The translations under genes were made by a program, and so were the position numbers. Positions 62,201-64,000 of a DNA stretch of 64,000 nt are shown piece after piece. Within the stretch, counting starts at the first letter, position 1, and every line of letters begins with the position of its first letter. The DNA comes from Bacteriovoracaceae bacterium (GTDB taxonomy: Bacteria; Bdellovibrionota; Bacteriovoracia; Bacteriovoracales; Bacteriovoracaceae): contig CANEUH010000005.1 of NCBI GenBank assembly GCA_947441615.1, positions 62,001 through 126,000 of the forward strand, written 5' to 3'. The notes under the pieces were generated by a model that saw only the letters and a list, made by a program, of their open reading frames with translations, was not told the DNA's origin and made no database searches.

Positions 62201-62654
62201 ATATATCCAGAATGAAGTTAATAAAGTCATCTCAAATACACAATTTGAATTCCCACTGAATCATGCCATGGCGACAGCTTGGATTCTCGCTAATTTTAAA
62301 GGCGATAATCTTAAAATTTTCGATCTGAGAAAATCATCAGCTTTAGTTGATTTTGCTGTCGTTGCGACTGCCCAAAACGCTACGCAAACACGAGCGATGA
62401 TTGATGAAATTGCCTCTAGCCTTAGAAGCGTAGGTGCCAAAATCGTCTCTTATGAAGGTTATGAATCAGCTGATTGGGTTCTTCTGGATACAGGAGATAT
62501 TATGGTTCACGTCTTTAATGGACCGGCCCGTGACGTGTATGACCTAGATATGGTTTACGCTAAAAATCCTCAAGTCAAAATTCCTGAAGATTTCTATTTT
62601 GGAAAACCGACCTCGACTTCTTCAGATAAAGCAGATCTCAAGGGCTATTTCTAA
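62190..62654 (+). CDS. rsfS: Ribosomal silencing factor RsfS (Iojap family)
   Basis: 154 residues from GTG 62190 (GAGG six bases upstream). The core KIFDLRKSSALVDFAVVATAQNATQTRAM and YEGYESADWVLLDTGDIMVHVF are family-typical (with S in place of D in the usual 'DWVLID'). RsfS binds L14 and blocks subunit joining in poor conditions. Overlaps obgE by 11 bp and is 4 bp from rlmH, so the three are coupled. Confidence 0.95.
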   Translation: MANEYIQNEVNKVISNTQFEFPLNHAMATAWILANFKGDNLKIFDLRKSSALVDFAVVATAQNATQTRAMIDEIASSLRSVGAKIVSYEGYESADWVLLDTGDIMVHVFNGPARDVYDLDMVYAKNPQVKIPEDFYFGKPTSTSSDKADLKGYF

Positions 62655-62657
62655 ACT

Positions 62658-63119
62658 ATGGCCCGCCAATTTTATCTCATCGTGGTGGGCAAACTTAAAG
62701 ATAGTCATCTTGAATCCATTGAAAGCGATTATCTAAAACGGATCAACAATCCCGAACTCATAATCCATGAGGTGAAGGCTTCAGCTGAAAATAAAGAAGC
62801 TGAAGGAGACGCCATCCTAAAAAAAATTCGTGATCTTTCTCAAGGTGGGAGTGCCCACTCAATCGCTATGACGGAATGGGGAAAAAAGAGTACTTCAGTC
62901 GCCTTTGCGGAATGGACTAAGAACCTCATTGAGCGCCCTGCAAAAATCTTTTTTCTTATCGCTGGCGCCGAAGGGTTCTCTGACGAGGTCTTAAGGGCTT
63001 GCCAAGAAAGGATCTCCCTTTCGGAGCTGACTTTCCCTCATAAGTTGGCCAGAATACTTCTAGTGGAACAACTTTATCGTGCCCAGACCATTAGATCAGG
63101 ACACCCTTACCACAACTAG
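62658..63119 (+). CDS. rlmH: 23S rRNA (pseudouridine-1915-N3)-methyltransferase
   Basis: 153 residues. A SPOUT-fold enzyme with the C-terminal signature SLSELTFPHKLARILLVEQLYRAQTIRSGHPYHN (final histidine-asparagine) and the SAM-knot glycine in FLIAGAEGFSDEV. The N-terminal FYLIVVGKLKDSHLESIE is typical. It methylates pseudouridine 1915 in helix 69. It starts 4 bp after rsfS. Confidence 0.96.
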   Translation: MARQFYLIVVGKLKDSHLESIESDYLKRINNPELIIHEVKASAENKEAEGDAILKKIRDLSQGGSAHSIAMTEWGKKSTSVAFAEWTKNLIERPAKIFFLIAGAEGFSDEVLRACQERISLSELTFPHKLARILLVEQLYRAQTIRSGHPYHN

Positions 63120-63128
63120 GGGAATCGT

Positions 63129-64000
63129 ATGCAAACTATTCAAAATTTGAGCCCTCGAGTCCTTCTCGTTGTGATGGATGGATTTGGATTAACTCAAAAT
63201 GATTTTAAAAATGCCATCAAAGCGGCCAACAAGCCAAATCTTGATGATGCTTTTAACCATTATCCCTTAACAATGATTCAGCCAGGTGGAGAGGCCGTTG
63301 GTTTACCAAAAGGTGTTTCTGGAAACTCTGAGGTAGGTCACTTGAATCTGGGAGCAGGAAGACCCGTTCGTCAGGATCTAGTCCGTATTAATGAGTGTAT
63401 TCAAAATAACACCCTGAAAAACATGCCAAGACTTCAAGAATTAATCCAAAAAGCGAAATCAGGAACGAAGAGAATTCATCTGATGGGTCTTCTCTCTGAC
63501 GGTGGTGTTCATGCCCACATCAATCACCTTAAAGAAATATTAAAAATACTAAGAGAGCATTCAGATCTTCAACTCTATCTTCACGCTTTCATGGACGGCC
63601 GTGATACTTCTAAAGATAAGGGTGTTAATTACGTTAAGGAAATTCTTGAATGCCCAGGATTTAAATTCGCCAGTATGGGTGGAAGATCTATCGGAATGGA
63701 TAGAGATCGCCGGTGGAATAAAATTGAACACCATTACAAGACGATCACTGGCCAAGGGGAGAGATCAACTCTTAAGCCTCAGGATTATATTTTAGATCAA
63801 TACAAAAATGGTCTTTTTGATGAATTCATCACGCCGGTTCTTTTTACCGAAGATGGGGCAATTAAAAATGGCGACTGTGTTTTCTTTTTTAATTATCGGC
63901 CGGACCGAGCGAAACAAATTACTTTAGCGATGAATGATCCCAAGTTTACAGAATTTCCAGTTCCAGTGAAACCAGGTTATTTTCTTTGTATGACTCCTTA
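63129..64000 (+). CDS. gpmI: 2,3-bisphosphoglycerate-independent phosphoglycerate mutase, N-terminal part
   Basis: The frame runs from ATG 63129 (AGGGGAA upstream) to the window edge, about 290 codons. RVLLVVMDGFGLT holds the first metal-binding Asp, SGNSEVGHLNLGAGR contains the catalytic serine, and MDGRDTSKDKG, SMGGRSIGMDRDRRW and FFFNYRPDRAKQ complete the phosphotransferase half. Two manganese ions would support 3-PGA/2-PGA exchange in glycolysis. The C-terminal metal histidines are outside the window. Confidence 0.96.
   Translation, partial: MQTIQNLSPRVLLVVMDGFGLTQNDFKNAIKAANKPNLDDAFNHYPLTMIQPGGEAVGLPKGVSGNSEVGHLNLGAGRPVRQDLVRINECIQNNTLKNMPRLQELIQKAKSGTKRIHLMGLLSDGGVHAHINHLKEILKILREHSDLQLYLHAFMDGRDTSKDKGVNYVKEILECPGFKFASMGGRSIGMDRDRRWNKIEHHYKTITGQGERSTLKPQDYILDQYKNGLFDEFITPVLFTEDGAIKNGDCVFFFNYRPDRAKQITLAMNDPKFTEFPVPVKPGYFLCMTP

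Noticed and set aside
1-64000. CRISPR arrays, tRNA or rRNA genes, insertion sequences, prophage
   Set aside because: No regular direct-repeat array, cloverleaf-like segment, transposase or phage structural motif was seen on reading; covariance models were not run.

Overview
The window is about 64 kb of dense, AT-rich chromosome from a Gram-negative bacterium. An outer membrane is implied by porin-like barrels, Lpt, BamE-like, Lgt and YejM/LapC-like proteins and by several lipoproteins. The low GC, the many short secreted and lipoprotein genes and the resemblance of several proteins to predatory delta-type bacteria suggest Bdellovibrionota, perhaps Bacteriovorax/Halobacteriovorax-like. That placement is inference from memory of protein families; no marker gene was searched. 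I see no transposase, phage gene, CRISPR array, tRNA or rRNA.

Layout. 1-26 kb is mostly housekeeping: ppdK (cut by the window edge), glycyl-tRNA synthetase, an MsbA-type ABC exporter, gmhB (which seems to start at ATT), recO with a compact helicase, an Nfu-type protein, a nitrilase-family amidase, lepA, a Trk/Ktr potassium system co-oriented with a HAMP-PAS protein, a PilF/RodZ-like pair, lptF, leucyl aminopeptidase, trmL, a DUF3095-like protein, mtgA and two uracil-5 RNA methyltransferases. 26-41 kb is an envelope region: a YejM/LapC-like protein, a run of exported proteins (a 929-residue coiled-coil lipoprotein, a collagen-like lipoprotein, a Cys-rich protein, possibly a 19-residue peptide), three outer-membrane barrels, an XRE regulator, a lytic transglycosylase with LysM repeats, and lgt.

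41-60 kb is the unusual part and reads as one lipid-type biosynthesis and export locus. A class III aminotransferase is fused to a cyanobacterial-type acyl-ACP reductase. It lies behind a near-consensus sigma-54 promoter with a perfect 21-bp palindrome about 93 bp upstream of the predicted transcription start. Convergent to it is a tightly overlapping five-gene operon: a CarS-like CTP transferase, a UbiA-family prenyltransferase, a PEP-synthase/rifampicin-phosphotransferase-like enzyme, a cytochrome P450 and a GNAT-like acyltransferase. Divergent from that operon, with only 11 bp between start codons, is a five-gene operon of two FtsX-type permeases, a LolD-like ATPase, a LolA-like carrier and an outer-membrane barrel. 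A second PEP-synthase-like enzyme, a radical SAM protein and a nucleotidyltransferase-fold protein follow. The set suggests that an acyl chain is reduced and aminated, further acylated, oxidised, phosphorylated and/or CDP-activated, then moved to the outer membrane. The product is unknown and the pathway order is inference.

60-64 kb returns to housekeeping: rplU-rpmA, a strong terminator, obgE-rsfS-rlmH and gpmI (cut by the window edge).

Gene starts were moved from the longest open frame where Shine-Dalgarno sites or family N-termini demanded it; these choices are stated in the entries.
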